Source: Candidatus Puniceispirillum sp. (GTDB lineage: Bacteria > Pseudomonadota > Alphaproteobacteria > Puniceispirillales > Puniceispirillaceae). Taken from it: a stretch of DNA of 64,000 nt. Positions 26,508 to 34,728 of this stretch are shown in pieces. The notes beneath the pieces were generated by a model. That model was not told the origin of the DNA. It made no database searches and saw nothing but the letters and a program-made list of their open reading frames with translations. How positions within the stretch are numbered: position 1 is the first letter of the stretch; every line of letters begins with the position of its first letter. The DNA is taken from the NCBI GenBank assembly GCA_028383305.1, contig JAOEVD010000005.1, positions 54,188 through 118,187 of the forward strand, written 5' to 3'. The translations under genes and the position numbers were made by a program.

Positions 26508-27842
26508 ATGACTGACCTAAATTCCATCTATGCGGCCGAGATTGCTGACAAGCCAAAATTTCCGCCACCCACCGGTAATCTTTATTGCGAAATCGCGGTT
26601 ATTGGTGGCGGTTTTACCGGTATGATTGCCGCCTTGACCCTTGCCGAGAACGGGCATGATGTCGCTCTTGTTGAGGCTGATGTCATCGGCAGCGGCGGAT
26701 CGGGGCGCAATGGCGGTCATGTCTGTCAGGGCTGGCCAAATGATTTTCACCATATCAGCCGTCAATTACCAGCCGATGAAGCGCAATTAATATGGGATGC
26801 AGGCATGCGCGCGGTTGATCTGCTTCGCCAGCGTGTCCAACGCCATAAAATCGATTGTGATTTACGGTTTGGTTATCTTCATGCGGCGCTTCATGGCCGG
26901 CAGATGCAGGAATTATTGGCCATGCGCAATGAGTGGCAGGCCAAAGGCTATGACCATTTAACCGCTTTGGATAATCGTGATTCGCTTGCCGGTCATATTG
27001 GCACAAATGCCTATGTTGGCGCATTGCATGACGCCAATAGCGGGCATATCCAGCCGCTGAAATATCTATATGGGCTGGCGCGCGCCGCCAGCGCCGCCGG
27101 TGCGCGGATTTACGAACATGCTGGTGTCACCGCGCTTGATGCGACACCCAATACAGCCAGACATAGTGCCAGCAATAAAGGTACTGGCAATAAAGGTACT
27201 GGCACCAAGGCATTATCGCTTGCCAATGGGCAAAAGATAACGGCGAAATTCGTTCTATTATGCGGCAATGCCTATCTGCAAAATATCGGCACAAGGAAAA
27301 TGACCAGCCGGTTAGCACCGGTGACATCATCCGTTCTGGCAACAACACCCTTATCGGATAATCTGATTTCACATATCTTGCCGCATCGTGCCGCGGTTGC
27401 CGATTGCAATACAGCGCTGAATTACTATCGGATTGATGCTGATAGCCGGATGATATTTGGCGGGCGTGCCAGCTATACAAATGTCAGTCTTGGCAATGTT
27501 GAACGCGATTTGAAACAACGCATGGTCGACGTCTTTCCCGAACTTGGCGAAAGCGAAACAGCCGCGGTCTGGTCAGGCCGTATCGGCATCACGGTAAACC
27601 GGATACCGCATTTCGGCACCGCCGGTGACGGGGTGTTTTTCGTGCAGGGATTTTCCGGTCACGGTGTTGCGCTAACCGGTCTTGCCGGCACCATTCTTGC
27701 CAATCATATCATGGGGCAATCACGATTATTCAGCATCTTAAGCAAGCTTTGCCATTTGCCATTTCCGGGCGGGTTTTTGCAAACCCCCGCCTTGGCGCTT
27801 GGGATGAGCTGGTACAAGATGCGCGATTATCTTCGCCTCTAA
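26508..27842 (+). CDS. puuB: FAD-dependent gamma-glutamylputrescine oxidase-like (PuuB)
   Basis: A 444-residue DAO-type flavoprotein. The FAD-binding turn is GGGFTG (about 32-37), followed by a glutamate after the second strand, then GSGGSGRNGGHVCQGWPND, the signature of gamma-glutamylputrescine oxidase and relatives. The C-terminal GDGVFFVQGFSGHGVALTGLAG closes the FAD fold. In the Puu route it oxidises the product of PuuA. Residues 223-232 are a five-residue duplication NKGTG-NKGTG in a surface loop. PuuC and PuuD partners are not in the window. It is divergent from the spuC-like gene and its start ATG follows a weak GAGA. Confidence 0.86.
   Translation: MTDLNSIYAAEIADKPKFPPPTGNLYCEIAVIGGGFTGMIAALTLAENGHDVALVEADVIGSGGSGRNGGHVCQGWPNDFHHISRQLPADEAQLIWDAGMRAVDLLRQRVQRHKIDCDLRFGYLHAALHGRQMQELLAMRNEWQAKGYDHLTALDNRDSLAGHIGTNAYVGALHDANSGHIQPLKYLYGLARAASAAGARIYEHAGVTALDATPNTARHSASNKGTGNKGTGTKALSLANGQKITAKFVLLCGNAYLQNIGTRKMTSRLAPVTSSVLATTPLSDNLISHILPHRAAVADCNTALNYYRIDADSRMIFGGRASYTNVSLGNVERDLKQRMVDVFPELGESETAAVWSGRIGITVNRIPHFGTAGDGVFFVQGFSGHGVALTGLAGTILANHIMGQSRLFSILSKLCHLPFPGGFLQTPALALGMSWYKMRDYLRL
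27174..27203 (+). repeat. in-frame 15-bp tandem duplication in puuB-like gene
   Basis: Two perfect copies of AATAAAGGTACTGGC encode NKGTG twice. It keeps frame and lies in a variable loop, so it is probably a recent slippage event with little effect. Confidence 0.85.
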
Positions 27843-27861
27843 ATAAACCGGTGCGGGGCGG

Positions 27862-28833
27862 CTAGATACGGCCAACCGGCTTTGTTGGCGCGCCCTTTTT
27901 CTTGGCCAGAACGGCCAACCAATCATATGCCATATTTGCCGCCGCAATGGCGGTGATTTCAGCATGATCATAGGCGGGTGCCACCTCAACAATATCCATG
28001 CCAATCAAATCAAGCGGCGCAAGCCTGCGCACAAATTCAAGCCCCTGCCAACTGGCAAGACCACCAGCAACCGGCGTTCCGGTGCCAGGTGCAAATGCCG
28101 GATCAAGACCATCAATATCAAAAGACAAATATACTGGCGCATCACCGGCGCGCTCGCACACAATCTCGATCGCCGCATCAATGCCATTGCGATGCACCCA
28201 CGGGCTTGTCAGAATTTCAAAGCCGTGATCACTGTCATTATAGGTACGAAGCCCGACTTGTGTTGATTTACCGACATCAATAATGCCTTCGGTAACGGCG
28301 CGGGCAAACATTGTTCCATGATCAAACCCGACCCCATCATCAGGCCAAGTGTCGCAATGCGCGTCAAACTGAACCAGCGCAATCGAACCATAGGCTTTGG
28401 CATGAGCCTTTAGCAAAGGATAGGCAATGGCATGATCGCCGCCAAGGCTTAGCATTTTCGCCCCTGCCGCAATGATTGCATCAGCATGATCAGTGATGCT
28501 GTCAAACACCGTATCGGGATGATGCGGATCAAGAAAACAATCGCCAAAATCAATGACCGATAAATGGTCAAACGGATTAAAACCAAACGGGAAATGCGCC
28601 AATTCGGCAAGCTGCACCGAGCCGGCGCGAATGGCGCGTGGCCCTAATCGGCAACCCGATCGATAGGTCACTGCATTATCATAGGGAATGCCGCTAACCA
28701 CAACATCGACACCGTCAAAATCACGGCTATACGGCCGACGCGCAAAACTTAGCGCACCGCCATAGGTCATTTCGCGCAATGTTTCCTTGTTTTGTTTGAT
28801 GCGGAATGCCGCATCACCAACAGCTTTTGTCAT
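27862..28833 (-). CDS. speB: agmatinase
   Basis: Hydrolyses agmatine to putrescine and urea with two manganese ions. The ureohydrolase metal ligands are all seen: GGDH near 130, FDAHCDTW near 150, and SFDIDGLDPAFAPGTGTP near 232. SGIPYDNAVTYRSGCRLGPRAIR near 45-70 marks the agmatinase/guanidinobutyrase side of the family rather than arginase, and guanidinobutyrase remains possible. The start at 28833 (323 residues) fits homologs better than 28863. Convergent with the puuB-like gene and followed upstream by the pot transporter operon on the same strand, linking it to polyamine metabolism. Confidence 0.9.
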   Translation of the reverse strand: MTKAVGDAAFRIKQNKETLREMTYGGALSFARRPYSRDFDGVDVVVSGIPYDNAVTYRSGCRLGPRAIRAGSVQLAELAHFPFGFNPFDHLSVIDFGDCFLDPHHPDTVFDSITDHADAIIAAGAKMLSLGGDHAIAYPLLKAHAKAYGSIALVQFDAHCDTWPDDGVGFDHGTMFARAVTEGIIDVGKSTQVGLRTYNDSDHGFEILTSPWVHRNGIDAAIEIVCERAGDAPVYLSFDIDGLDPAFAPGTGTPVAGGLASWQGLEFVRRLAPLDLIGMDIVEVAPAYDHAEITAIAAANMAYDWLAVLAKKKGAPTKPVGRI

Positions 28834-28934
28834 TGTTTCATCCCATATTCGACACAGCACCAATTTTGCTTATCACATCTAACAACAAACCAACATAGAA
28901 CGCGGCCATACCACCGCGCCACCATCTTTGCACA

Positions 28935-29750
28935 TTACTGGTTTTGGTCTCGGCTTGATAACCGGCGGCGTATCGCCCAGCTTGCACCGATCACCGCCGC
29001 GGCAACAACAACAATCATCACTGTTGCAAGCGCGTTAATTTCAGGCGTCACACCAAGCCTGACTTTGGAAAATATCACAATCGGCAAGGTAGAGCTTCCC
29101 GGACCACTGACAAAGCTGGCAATCACCAGATCATCAAAACTAAGCGTAAAGGCAAGCAACCATGCTGCCACAACCGCTGGCGCAATCACTGGCAATGTGA
29201 TTGATAAAAAGATAAAGGGCTGGGTTGCGCCAAGATCGGCTGCGGCTTCTTCAATCGCCATGTCAAAATCACGAAGCCGCGCCTGGATCACCACTGCGGC
29301 AAAACACATCCCAAAGGTGGCATGCGCGATAATAATCGTATCAACACCGCGTCCAGACGGCCATCCAAACAGGCTTTCCATTGAAATAAACAGCAACAGC
29401 ATCGACAAGCCAGTGACAATTTCCGGCATCACCAAAGGCGCGCTGGCAATGGCGCTCAGCGCAAGCCGCGATCTGAAATTGCCAAAACGGACAAAAGCAA
29501 CCGCAATACAGATGCCGAAAATCGTGGCGATTGTTGCCGCCCATACCGCAATGAGCAATGACGTGCCAAAGGCTGATAAAAGCTGGTCATTTTTGAGCAA
29601 GCCTGCATACCATTTCAGCGAGGCACCCGACCAAACCGAAACCAGTTTGCCAGCATTGAAACTGAAAATAACCATGATGATGATTGGCAGATATAAAATG
29701 CCAAAACCCAGCGCGCCAAGCGACAGAACCAGCCCGTTCATCCGTCCCAT
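28935..29750 (-). CDS. potI: spermidine/putrescine ABC transporter permease (PotI/PotC type)
   Basis: A 271-residue inner-membrane permease with six helices. The ATPase-contact loop is EAAADLGATQPFIFLSITLPVIAPAVV (about 165-190). Last gene of the transporter operon; its start overlaps the potH stop by one base (TGATG), so translation is coupled. Confidence 0.93.
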   Translation of the reverse strand: MGRMNGLVLSLGALGFGILYLPIIIMVIFSFNAGKLVSVWSGASLKWYAGLLKNDQLLSAFGTSLLIAVWAATIATIFGICIAVAFVRFGNFRSRLALSAIASAPLVMPEIVTGLSMLLLFISMESLFGWPSGRGVDTIIIAHATFGMCFAAVVIQARLRDFDMAIEEAAADLGATQPFIFLSITLPVIAPAVVAAWLLAFTLSFDDLVIASFVSGPGSSTLPIVIFSKVRLGVTPEINALATVMIVVVAAAVIGASWAIRRRLSSRDQNQ

Positions 29751-30703
29751 CAGCCTGCCTCCACCCGCTTTGGATTGGGTGTTTCAGCCACCGCATCACG
29801 CCCGTCTTGATAGCGGGCATAAATAATCGGAACAGTCAAAATCGCCAAAAGCAGCATCGCAATTGCCGACGCCACTGGCCAGTCACGATTCCGGAAAAAT
29901 TCGGTCCATAACACTTTGCCCATCATCAATTGATCCGGCCCGCCAAGCAATGCCGGAATGACAAATTCGCCAACCGCCGGAATGAAAACAAGAAGGCTGC
30001 CAGCAATGATGCCAGGCAAGGTTAATGGCAGAATGATGGTTCTAAAAATCTGTACACCCGATCCGCCAAGATCAGCAGCGGCATCAAGCAAATCAGCATC
30101 AAGCCGAATCATCACCGCATAAAGCGGCAAAATCATCAATGGCAAATAAGTCAGCACCATTCCCATATAAATCGAAAAATCGGTCTGCATCATCTGGATG
30201 GGGGCATCAATCAGCCCAAACCATAATCCGGCAGTATTGATAAATCCATTTGGATTCAGCAAGCCAATCAGGGCATAGATTCGCAGCAAGCTTGACGTCC
30301 AAAACGGCAACATCACCAGCACCAGCAAGATCGTCCGCCATTTTTCATTGCTTCGCGCAATCCACCACGCCATCGGATAGGCAAATAGCAGACAAACAAG
30401 CGTCGAGAAAAATGCCAGCTTTATACTGTTGAAAGCCGGACCAAAATAATCTGACCAATATTGCAGCAAAAGCGCATAATTACCGGTGGTGAAATTGGTA
30501 AATAACCCATCATCACCAATGCCCCATAAAGGTTCATAAGGCGGAATACCGCGGCGTGGCGACGTAAAGGACACTTGCAAGGTTTCAACAAGCGGCAGAA
30601 AAAAGAACACGGCAAGCCAAATCAATGGCAGGGCAATCACCAGCCGTCGGCCGGTGACAGCTGGCAGATTAACAAGATATTTCCCCATGCCGCGAACCAT
30701 CAT
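29750..30703 (-). CDS. potH: spermidine/putrescine ABC transporter permease (PotH/PotB type)
   Basis: A 317-residue inner-membrane permease with six helices and a cytoplasmic EAA-like loop LLDAAADLGGSGVQIFRTIILPLTLPGIIAG (about 205-235). It pairs with PotI in the membrane. The start overlaps the potG stop by one base (TAATG), and the potI start overlaps its own stop by one base, so the four Pot genes form one compact operon. Confidence 0.93.
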   Translation of the reverse strand: MMVRGMGKYLVNLPAVTGRRLVIALPLIWLAVFFFLPLVETLQVSFTSPRRGIPPYEPLWGIGDDGLFTNFTTGNYALLLQYWSDYFGPAFNSIKLAFFSTLVCLLFAYPMAWWIARSNEKWRTILLVLVMLPFWTSSLLRIYALIGLLNPNGFINTAGLWFGLIDAPIQMMQTDFSIYMGMVLTYLPLMILPLYAVMIRLDADLLDAAADLGGSGVQIFRTIILPLTLPGIIAGSLLVFIPAVGEFVIPALLGGPDQLMMGKVLWTEFFRNRDWPVASAIAMLLLAILTVPIIYARYQDGRDAVAETPNPKRVEAG

Positions 30704-31776
30704 TAATCCTGTAGAACAATGACATCTTGCGGGTCGAAATGCACATAACCTGTCTCGCCCCAGCTAAGCGGTGCATCAAGGCTGCGCCTTTGCTGCTGCT
30801 GCAATTTAAACATCTGGCCAGATGCTGTCTTCACCCGATAATTTGTCGCAAAGCCAAGGTAGGCAAGATCTTCTACAACGACCTCGATCTCGTTCACATT
30901 GCCGCTTTTTGTCCGGCTTAGATAAATTTTTTCTGGCCGAATTGCCAATTTGACTGCCGCGCCAACCGGCAAATCATCATCACACGCAGCGCAGATGTTC
31001 AGATCACCGCCAATGGTGATGCTGGTTTTATCGCAGCTGGCAACCACCGCATCAACAAAGCTGATCGTGCCAAGAAAATCGGCAACAAAACTGCTTTTTG
31101 GACGTTCATATAAACGGCGAGGCGCATCCACCTGAACCAGCTGGCCAGCATCCATAATGCCAATGCGACCTGCCAGCGTCATCGCTTCTTCTTGATCATG
31201 GGTCACAACAATAAAGGTGGTGCCAAGCTTTTCTTGAATATCCACCAATTCAAATTGGGTGTCCTCGCGCAGTTTTTTATCTAATGCGGCAAGCGGTTCA
31301 TCAAGCAATAACAGCTTTGGACGCCGCGCCAAGGCACGCGCCAAGGCAACCCGCTGGCGCTGACCACCTGAAAGCTGATGGGGTTTGCGCCCGCCAAGCT
31401 CATGCAGCCTTACTAGTTTCAAAAGTGAATCAACACGTTCGGCAAGTTCGGTGCCACGCATGCCAGCCCGGCGAAGACCATAGCCAATATTATCGGTAAC
31501 ACTCATATGCGGAAAAAGCGCGTAATTCTGAAACATGAAATTCACTGGCCGGTTGGCTGGGGCAACCCCTCCCATATCTTGGCCATCAATTTCAATCACG
31601 CCTTTGGTTGGCGATTCAAAGCCTGCCAAAAGCCGCAACAAGGTGCTTTTGCCGCAACCCGATGCGCCAAGCAAACAAAACAGCTCGCCCTTCTCGATAT
31701 CCAGCGACAAATCATCAACCGCCACAACATCGACAAAATGTTTGGAAATTGATCTCAATCTTATGAAAGGCGCCAT
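30703..31776 (-). CDS. potG: spermidine/putrescine ABC transporter ATP-binding protein (PotG/PotA type)
   Basis: A 357-residue ATPase with Walker A GASGCGKST (near 38), signature LSGGQRQRVALARAL (near 137), Walker B LLLLDEPLAALDKK (near 155), and a C-terminal TOBE/regulatory domain from about residue 280 (IRPEKIYLSR). It energises PotHI. 112 bp separate it from potF, with a hairpin in that gap that probably reduces expression of the channel genes relative to the binding protein. Confidence 0.94.
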   Translation of the reverse strand: MAPFIRLRSISKHFVDVVAVDDLSLDIEKGELFCLLGASGCGKSTLLRLLAGFESPTKGVIEIDGQDMGGVAPANRPVNFMFQNYALFPHMSVTDNIGYGLRRAGMRGTELAERVDSLLKLVRLHELGGRKPHQLSGGQRQRVALARALARRPKLLLLDEPLAALDKKLREDTQFELVDIQEKLGTTFIVVTHDQEEAMTLAGRIGIMDAGQLVQVDAPRRLYERPKSSFVADFLGTISFVDAVVASCDKTSITIGGDLNICAACDDDLPVGAAVKLAIRPEKIYLSRTKSGNVNEIEVVVEDLAYLGFATNYRVKTASGQMFKLQQQQRRSLDAPLSWGETGYVHFDPQDVIVLQD

Positions 31777-31830
31777 TTATGTCCTACCCAACCATTTGTC
31801 CAGTCGGTGTTCAGCCGGCGGTTATTAGGC

Positions 31831-31891
31831 TAACGCCCTGCCCCCGTTTCACGCGAGCAGGGAATTTGCAAAATTTGGTCAGCGGGCGTTA
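31831..31891 (-). promoter_or_regulatory. intercistronic hairpins between potF and potG
   Basis: TAACGCCC (31831-31838) can pair with GGGCGTTA (31884-31891, overlapping the potF stop). An alternative stem CCCTGC/GCAGGG (31836-31841 and 31857-31862) shares bases with it, so only one can form at a time. There is no T run, so this looks more like mRNA stabilisation or partial attenuation than a full terminator. Confidence 0.4.
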
Positions 31892-32974
31892 ATTGCCGCT
31901 GCTAAAGCGTGACCAAACACGGTTAACCACCCGGTCAAGCGCGGCATCATAGACCGGCGTGACAAACAGATTTTTCTGGGTTTCCTTGCTTGGGTAAATG
32001 CCCGGATGCGACAGGACTTCAGGGGCAATCTTTGCCTTGGCAGCTTCATTTCCACTTGCATACCAGACATAATTGACATTATTTGCCGCCACATCAGGCC
32101 GCATCATATAATCAATAAAGCGATAGGCATTATCGACATTTTTTGCATCGGCAGGAATTGCCATCACATCAAACCACATATTCGTGCCTTCAGACGGAAT
32201 ATAGTAATTAATGACGTGACCATTATTGGCTTCTTCGGCGCGGGCAGCAGCCTGAAACGCATCACCCGACCACATGATGGCAACGCAAATATCACCATTG
32301 GCCATATCATTGATTGACTGGCTTGAATGGATATAGCGCAAATGCGGACGCACCTTGTTCAGCACCTCACCAGCCTGCTCAAATAATTTGGGATCAGTAG
32401 AATTACCCGGAATGCCCAAATAGGAAATGACATTTGGCAGAACATCGGTTGGCGCATCAAGAATGGCAATGCCGCAATCGGCAAGCTTGGCCGCATTGGC
32501 CGGATCAAGAATCAATGACCAGCTATCGGTTGGTGCATTGTCACCGAGGCGTTCAGTAATTTTCTTTTCATTATAGGCGATGCCGGTTGTGCCCCACATA
32601 TAGACAAGACCTGATTTATCGTCCTGCATCTGTTTATTGGCGAGGCCTTGAACCTGCGCGCTTTGGTTTTTCGCATTTGGAATGCGGCTAAAATCCATTT
32701 CGGCATAAACGCCGGCTTGGCGTCCACGCGCCAGAAAATCTGCAGTTGGCACAACAAGGTCATAGCCCGATGACCCAGCTGACATTTTGGCTTCGAGAAT
32801 TTCGTTTGAATCATAAACATCATAAATCACGTCAATGCCGGTTTCAGCTTTGAAATTGGCAATCGTGTCCTCGGCAATATAATCCGACCAGTTATAGATA
32901 TTTAATTTCCCATCGGCATGGGCAGTTCCAGCAGACAGAACACCGGCAACCGCCAGCAATATGATATTTCTCAT
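31889..32974 (-). CDS. potF: polyamine ABC transporter substrate-binding protein
   Basis: A 361-residue periplasmic binding protein. Sec signal MRNIILLAVAGVLSAGTAHA is cut before DGKLNIYNWSDYIAEDT, the classic start of mature PotF/PotD. Other family segments are YDVYDSNEILEAKMSAGSSGYDLVVPT and MWGTTGIAYNEKKI. It delivers putrescine or spermidine to PotGHI. The ATG at 32974 has GGAGGAG upstream; a frame extension to 33037 has no signal peptide logic. First gene of the operon. Confidence 0.94.
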   Translation of the reverse strand: MRNIILLAVAGVLSAGTAHADGKLNIYNWSDYIAEDTIANFKAETGIDVIYDVYDSNEILEAKMSAGSSGYDLVVPTADFLARGRQAGVYAEMDFSRIPNAKNQSAQVQGLANKQMQDDKSGLVYMWGTTGIAYNEKKITERLGDNAPTDSWSLILDPANAAKLADCGIAILDAPTDVLPNVISYLGIPGNSTDPKLFEQAGEVLNKVRPHLRYIHSSQSINDMANGDICVAIMWSGDAFQAAARAEEANNGHVINYYIPSEGTNMWFDVMAIPADAKNVDNAYRFIDYMMRPDVAANNVNYVWYASGNEAAKAKIAPEVLSHPGIYPSKETQKNLFVTPVYDAALDRVVNRVWSRFSSGN

Positions 32975-33119
32975 TTTCTCCTCCATGTTGGTGATTTGAC
33001 GCGATACCGTCTTGCTTGCGCGGTCAGAACAAATCACGATTTCCTTTTTTATTCACCGTAAAAAGGGCATCCACACACTGCCACCAGTATAATATCTGTC
33101 ACCATGATCGTGAAATCAA

Positions 33120-34478
33120 TCACACCTGATCAAGGTAACTGTGATATTCAAATGGCGAAATGTCACCTGAAAACCGTTGCAATTCCTGTATTTTGCAACC
33201 GATCAACATATCACGCAAAGTGTCAGGCAAAATCCGCGCAATGACCGCGCTGTTGGTAAAATGGTTAATCGCATCGTCCCAGCTTGACGGCAATGTTGGC
33301 AGATCAAGCGCATAGGAACTTGACGTAATCGGCGGCGGTGGCGGCTTTTGATCCTCCAGACCGGTTAGAATCGCTCCTAAAATTGCGGCAAGCACAAGAT
33401 ATGGGTTAGCGTCAGCGCCCGAAACGCGATGTTCAATCCGGCGCTGGCTTGGTGGGCCAAGCGGAACACGAAGCGCCGCCGTGCGATTTTCATATCCCCA
33501 ACAAACCGCCATTGGTGCGTGCGATTCGATGGCAAAACGGCGATAAGAATTTTGGTGCGGCGCAAAGGTCAACATAGAATCGGCAATACCGGCAAGCGCA
33601 CCGGCAAGCGCATGGCCAAGAACCGGACTGCCAACATCACTGCCATCGTCAAAAACATTTTTGCCCTTGCCGTCTAACAGGCTAATATGAAGATGCATGC
33701 CATTGCCCGGGCGATCGGCATAGGGCTTGGCCATAAAGCTGGCAGCAAGCCCGTATTTGCGGGCGACCCCTTTGGCAATCTGTTTAAAAAAGGCCGCATC
33801 GTCAGCCGCCTTCATCGCATCATGCGAATGCACAAGATTGATCTCAAACTGACCAAGACCGGCCTCGCTGATCGTTGTATCAGCCTCGATCATCTGCAAT
33901 TTACAGGCAGCGTAGATTTCATTGATCAGGGAGTCATGGTCATTAACCACATCAATGGCTAAAGCGCCATCACGGATTGGCTTGGCACCGGTTAGGGGTG
34001 ACGCTGGCGCATCGGGTTGGCCATCGTTTCCACCTTGCGGATCGGCAAGATAGAATTCCATTTCAAAACCAACAACCGGATGAAGATCAAGCGCAGCAAA
34101 CCGATCCAAGATCATGCCAAGCACATTGCGGGCGTCACCGGCAAATGGTTTGCCGTAATCATCCATCAAGCTCAATGGCACTAGGGCAGTTGTTTGTTCA
34201 GTCCAGGGCATTGGTAATGGGCCACGTCCAGTCCAGAAGCAGCCACCATCTGAATCACCAGTTTCAAAAACCCATTTACTATTGGCGATATCACGCCCCC
34301 AGATGTCAAGATTGGCCGATGATAGCGGCATCCGAATCCCGCCATTAATCACTTTTTTCAGCTGGTTGCGCGGCAAACGCTTGCCGCGCAAAACGCCATT
34401 CAGATCAAAAATCGCTGCACGCAAATTGCCAATTTCCGGGTTGCGCGCAAGCCACGCGTCACTATCAAAATCGCCCAT
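33120..34478 (-). CDS. gamma-glutamylpolyamine synthetase (PuuA-like), paralog 2
   Basis: A second glutamine-synthetase-like enzyme (452 residues) only distantly similar to paralog 1 at 23486. It has the beta-grasp start (LRAAIFDLNGVLRGKRLP), VGFEMEFYLADP, GLGQFEINLVHSHD, and NSYRRFAIESHAPMAVCWGYENRTAALRVP for ATP and substrate binding. Its glutamate acceptor is not known: polyamine is likely from position beside potF. I start at 34478 (MGDFDSDAW), aligned with paralog 1; 34505 is also in frame without a good ribosome site. It is in the same direction as potF but 145 bp upstream, perhaps co-transcribed. Confidence 0.8.
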   Translation of the reverse strand: MGDFDSDAWLARNPEIGNLRAAIFDLNGVLRGKRLPRNQLKKVINGGIRMPLSSANLDIWGRDIANSKWVFETGDSDGGCFWTGRGPLPMPWTEQTTALVPLSLMDDYGKPFAGDARNVLGMILDRFAALDLHPVVGFEMEFYLADPQGGNDGQPDAPASPLTGAKPIRDGALAIDVVNDHDSLINEIYAACKLQMIEADTTISEAGLGQFEINLVHSHDAMKAADDAAFFKQIAKGVARKYGLAASFMAKPYADRPGNGMHLHISLLDGKGKNVFDDGSDVGSPVLGHALAGALAGIADSMLTFAPHQNSYRRFAIESHAPMAVCWGYENRTAALRVPLGPPSQRRIEHRVSGADANPYLVLAAILGAILTGLEDQKPPPPPITSSSYALDLPTLPSSWDDAINHFTNSAVIARILPDTLRDMLIGCKIQELQRFSGDISPFEYHSYLDQV

Positions 34479-34628
34479 CTTGTCTCTTTTCAAAATTTTC
34501 GCCATTTGACGCCGTAAAAGGACAAAATTCAAGGCAAATTGCATCTTCATAGCCGGTCAAATATGCACAAACAAATAACGACTTTCACCAGCAATCCAAA
34601 AGCTTGGCAAACCTAGAATATTCTTTGG

Positions 34629-34657
34629 TTTACACTATGCTTTATTACCGTTATAAC
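34629..34657 (+). promoter_or_regulatory. sigma70-type promoter of the pyrophosphatase gene
   Basis: TTTACA (-35, 34629-34634), a 17-bp spacer, and TATAAC (-10, 34652-34657). A GC-rich hairpin (GGCGG/CCGCC, 34661-34677) would lie at the 5' end of the transcript, 52 bp before the ATG. Confidence 0.7.
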
Positions 34658-34728
34658 CGCGGCGGTTTCGCGCCGCCCCGGCTTTTCAGGGCATTACGCA
34701 CATCTTTATCAAGCAAGAGGATCCTTTC

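Noticed and set aside
28792..29826. 344-codon plus-strand frame opposite the potI gene
   Set aside because: It is antisense to a well-supported permease; its Ile/Thr/Ala-rich composition is an artefact of the complementary hydrophobic codons.
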